From contig DKQD01000038.1 of NCBI GenBank assembly GCA_002474345.1, positions 28,329-45,414 on the forward strand: 17,086 nucleotides of DNA, in the 5' to 3' direction. A program made the translations under genes and the position numbers. The notes beneath the pieces are model-generated. The model saw nothing but the letters and a program-made list of their open reading frames with translations. It was not told the origin of the DNA and searched no databases. Shown here one piece after another: positions 14,305 to 17,086 of the stretch; the stretch's first letter is position 1, and every line of letters begins with the position of its first letter. Source of the stretch: Bacteriovoracaceae bacterium UBA7317. GTDB taxonomy: Bacteria > Bdellovibrionota > Bacteriovoracia > Bacteriovoracales > Bacteriovoracaceae.

Positions 14305-17086
14305 GGGTAAGCTTCCTCTTTTTGAATAACTGATAATTTAAAGCTCTGACTCTTTTTTAGAGGAAAGTCAATATAAAGAGAAAAAAGGCAAGGGACCATA
14401 TAAAGGGTAATAAGTGTAGCAAAGATAATTCCGCCGGCCACTGACAGGACAATAGGAACAATAAAAGTTTCAGTTCCTCCAAATCCATAGATTGTAGGTA
14501 TCATCCCTAAAACAGTCGTGAGTGTTGTTAAAATTATGGGGCGGAAACGGCTTATAGAAGCTTTCACGAGATGGGGCAACCTTTTGTCCGGCAGGTCATT
14601 AAGGAGGGATAAAAGAATAAGACCGTCGTTGACCATGATGCCAAGAAGGCCAATGCCACCAATGAGACCTAAAAAACTTACGGGAAGGTTGTGGAAATAA
14701 AAGGCCCAAAGAATTCCAATGGCACCAAAAGGGAGGATCCCTAAAATAATAAGGGGAAGAACCATCGATTTAAGGCTCCAGATGAGAGAAAAGAAAATAA
14801 GAAGTAAAACAATACCAAAAATTGAGCCCAAGTTTTCCAGGGTCTCTTTGGTGGATTTATTTTCACCTTCAAAACTCATTTCAATGTCCGGGTATTTTTT
14901 AAGAAAACCTGGTATTAATTCTTGAAAAGATTCATTTAATTCCAGTGAAGTCATAACTGCTTGGTTGATATCAGCTTCAATACTTGTTGAGCGTATGCCT
15001 CTGGTGTGCTGAATGGTTTCAGATGAAGAGCTTTCCTTCATAACGGCCAGCTTTTTAAGGGGGATGAGGACTCCTCTTTTATTGGGAATAGGGATTTCTC
15101 TGATAAGTTTCTTTTCCTCTTTCGTATTTATGCCGAGCTTTAACTTTATAAACCTTTCTTCACCATCTTTTATGAAATATCCAATTTCTTTTTCCTTGAA
15201 AGCAAGAGCAATCGTTTCTTCTAATGTTTTGGCCTCTACTTGCATGGAGGCAAGTCGGCTTGCTCCAGGAGAGAGGGAAAGTTGCTTTTTCCCAGCGCTT
15301 TCCGTTGTTGAGATATTAAAAACACCCTCCTTGGCTTTTAAAAAATGAACAATTTCCTGAGTCATTGCCATCCGAGATGCTTCATTACGCCCAATGAGTG
15401 AAATTTCAAAGGCCTTTCCAACTGGAGGGCCATCATTGTGAAATTCAATATCAAGTTTATCAAAACCTCTAATTTTCTTAAGCCTCTTATGAAGTTTTTC
15501 AACAATCTCTTCACTCGTTATATTCCTTTTTTCGGAAGGTTTTAAGATAACGCTTATCATTCCCCAATTTTCTTTTGTGGCAAAAAGAGGGCGGAAGACA
15601 TTGGTTTGGTGGTGGCCTGCCTGAGTTGTGAAGTGGAGCATTTCACTTTTTGGTATTTTTTGTACTTCTTTTTCAACTTCCTTCATCTTTTCTATCGTCG
15701 ATTCAAGAGTTGTTCCCGGCGGAAGTTCCGCTACGACGTGAAAGAAGTCCACATCATCTCTCGGGAAAAGAACAAACGACCCATTTTTCTTAAAAAAAGA
15801 TCCCGTTCCTACAAGACAGACAACAAAAAACAAAAGAGTAAGGACCCTGTTTTTTAATGAGTTCTCAATTGTCCATTTGTAGAGGGCCAAGGCCTTATCA
15901 TAGATGATATTTTTTGGGGTTTTTCCTTTTCCATGAACTAGATGGAAAGGCAAAAGGACTGTTGCCTCAAAAAGAGAAATGATAAGGGCAATACTCACGA
16001 CTACAGGAATATGCCTTATAAACTGTCCATTGAGACCTTCCAAGAAATAAAGGGGAAGGAAAGCGAGTATTGTCGTAATAATAGTGACGGTGACAGGCCA
16101 AAAAATTTCTTTGACACCTTCTGAGGCGGCCTCAATACCTTTTAGCCCAGCTTCCTTTTTTGCAGCGATATTTTCTGCGATGACAATGGCATCATCAACT
16201 AAAAGTCCTAGAACCAAGACAAGGGATACCAGAGTTACGGTATTTATAGGAATTGAAAAAAATTTAAAGAGTATAAAGGACCCCAGAAAGGAGAGAGGGA
16301 TCCCCATACCCGTCCAAAAAGCAACGTAGGGGGGTAAGAAAAAAAGAAGCACAAGAAAGACAAAAAGGAAGCCTAATATGGTGTTTGTTGTTAAAATAGA
16401 GAGAAGGTCACTGGTGTAGAGGGAAAGGTCTTTGATGACCTCAATTTTAATATCTTTAGAAAGGTTTCTTTTAAACTGATCAATTTCGGCCCTGATTTTT
16501 TTAGACAGTCTAATATTATCACTTGTCGCAGAGACGCTAATACTCAAATTATGGGAGTCAACACCATCAGTTCTTGTAAGAAACTTTGGGCGCTTGAACT
16601 TTTCTGAGATCGAAGCGACCTCTCTTAATCTGATCTTTTTTCCGCTGGCATTACTCCTTAAGATGAGCCTTTCTATATCCTTGATATCCTCAAACCTCGA
16701 ATTTGTAATAATTTTTTTAATACCCGTATTTGTCTTAAGTTGAAAGCCGGAACTTGGAAGGTGGTGGGTTTTTAGTGCCCTCACGACTTCCTGAAGGGAA
16801 AGTTTTTTTTGATTTAACCTTCTTAAGTCTATTTCAATCATCACTTCTTTTTCTAAAATAGAAGACGACTTGACTCCGAGAATGCCTTCAAGGTTAAGAA
16901 GTTTATCTTTAAGCTTTTTTGCCATTTCATTTCTTATTTGAATGTCAGGCCCGGTGAGCGCAACTTCTAAGATTGTGGCGTCTGATGTTTTAATTTCTTC
17001 CACAATGGGAGCTGAAGGTAATTCGGAGGGGAGGTCATAAATAGAATCCAGTTTACTTCTTATTTCCCTTTTCACGGCTTCCTGAT
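14301..17086 (-). CDS. RND-family efflux transporter, inner-membrane permease (5' end outside window)
   Basis: The frame is open to the window edge. The GTG at 17075 is internal, because residues before it (QEA) continue the family's conserved helix and the first membrane segment is missing. About 928 residues are present; about 100 more are expected upstream. The protein has the AcrB-type plan of two repeats, each with periplasmic porter domains between membrane segment 1 and a block of segments. Segment 4 carries GLLVDDAIVIAEN, with the paired proton-relay aspartates at 16191-16196. The second repeat shows FPRDDVDFFHVVAELPPGTT and the segment-10 motif GIMVNDGLIL (about 14610-14645). Such pumps use proton influx to export hydrophobic substrates or lipids, normally with a membrane-fusion partner and an outer-membrane channel that would lie outside this window. 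The next gene overlaps its stop by 4 bases. Substrate class cannot be read from sequence. Confidence 0.95.
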   Translation of the reverse strand, partial: QEAVKREIRSKLDSIYDLPSELPSAPIVEEIKTSDATILEVALTGPDIQIRNEMAKKLKDKLLNLEGILGVKSSSILEKEVMIEIDLRRLNQKKLSLQEVVRALKTHHLPSSGFQLKTNTGIKKIITNSRFEDIKDIERLILRSNASGKKIRLREVASISEKFKRPKFLTRTDGVDSHNLSISVSATSDNIRLSKKIRAEIDQFKRNLSKDIKIEVIKDLSLYTSDLLSILTTNTILGFLFVFLVLLFFLPPYVAFWTGMGIPLSFLGSFILFKFFSIPINTVTLVSLVLVLGLLVDDAIVIAENIAAKKEAGLKGIEAASEGVKEIFWPVTVTIITTILAFLPLYFLEGLNGQFIRHIPVVVSIALIISLFEATVLLPFHLVHGKGKTPKNIIYDKALALYKWTIENSLKNRVLTLLFFVVCLVGTGSFFKKNGSFVLFPRDDVDFFHVVAELPPGTTLESTIEKMKEVEKEVQKIPKSEMLHFTTQAGHHQTNVFRPLFATKENWGMISVILKPSEKRNITSEEIVEKLHKRLKKIRGFDKLDIEFHNDGPPVGKAFEISLIGRNEASRMAMTQEIVHFLKAKEGVFNISTTESAGKKQLSLSPGASRLASMQVEAKTLEETIALAFKEKEIGYFIKDGEERFIKLKLGINTKEEKKLIREIPIPNKRGVLIPLKKLAVMKESSSSETIQHTRGIRSTSIEADINQAVMTSLELNESFQELIPGFLKKYPDIEMSFEGENKSTKETLENLGSIFGIVLLLIFFSLIWSLKSMVLPLIILGILPFGAIGILWAFYFHNLPVSFLGLIGGIGLLGIMVNDGLILLSLLNDLPDKRLPHLVKASISRFRPIILTTLTTVLGMIPTIYGFGGTETFIVPIVLSVAGGIIFATLITLYMVPCLFSLYIDFPLKKSQSFKLSVIQKEEAYP

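Noticed and set aside
17073..17075. GTG as the true start of the RND transporter
   Set aside because: A start here would omit the first membrane segment and part of the first porter domain, and the frame continues to the window edge with family-like residues. The gene is simply cut off.

Overview
This is a low-GC window, typical of a motile Gram-negative bacterium with many exported proteins. The flagellin N-terminus (MGLRIATN..SLSAQRSL) and the mix of exported lipoproteins, a 7TM-DISM sensor kinase and RND transport resemble Bdellovibrionota, perhaps the Bacteriovorax/Halobacteriovorax branch. That placement rests on protein style alone and is tentative. I saw no tRNA, rRNA, CRISPR array, IS element or phage gene.

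Layout. Positions 1-530 are on the + strand: the 3' end of a probable outer-membrane protein, then an unlisted 43-codon gene for a small exported peptide. That gene has a near-textbook sigma-54 promoter, a strong Shine-Dalgarno and an intrinsic terminator. From 580 to 10921 everything is on the - strand. In transcription order this is a lipoprotein-anchored 7TM sensor kinase of CheA type (10921-8201), an exported phospholipase-D-fold protein (8074-6473), a 1438-residue SF1 helicase (6405-2089), a 460-bp non-coding gap, and a flagellin (1628-627) with its own candidate sigma-28 promoter and terminator. A DEAD-box RNA helicase (11175-12359) and a 67-residue unknown protein (12554-12757) lie on the + strand. 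They face a - strand group: an RND transporter truncated by the window edge (17086-14301), a periplasmic START-domain protein overlapping it by 4 bases, and a LEA14-like lipoprotein.

How the genes fit together. The RND/START pair looks translationally coupled and suggests movement of a lipid or other hydrophobic substrate across the envelope, with the LEA14-like lipoprotein possibly belonging to the same unit. The PLD/helicase pair superficially recalls the anti-phage system Mokosh (COG1112-type helicase plus PLD nuclease). Here, however, the PLD protein has a signal peptide, and the helicase has altered motif II/III residues and a nuclease-like C-terminal domain without its expected acidic residue. 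I treat the resemblance as a lead, not an identification. The flagellin, sensor kinase and DEAD-box helicase are probably independent transcription units.

Several start codons differ from the longest open frame. The sensor kinase starts at 10921, not upstream, because a lipoprotein signal begins there. The DEAD-box gene and the LEA14-like gene use TTG. The RND frame runs off the window edge.
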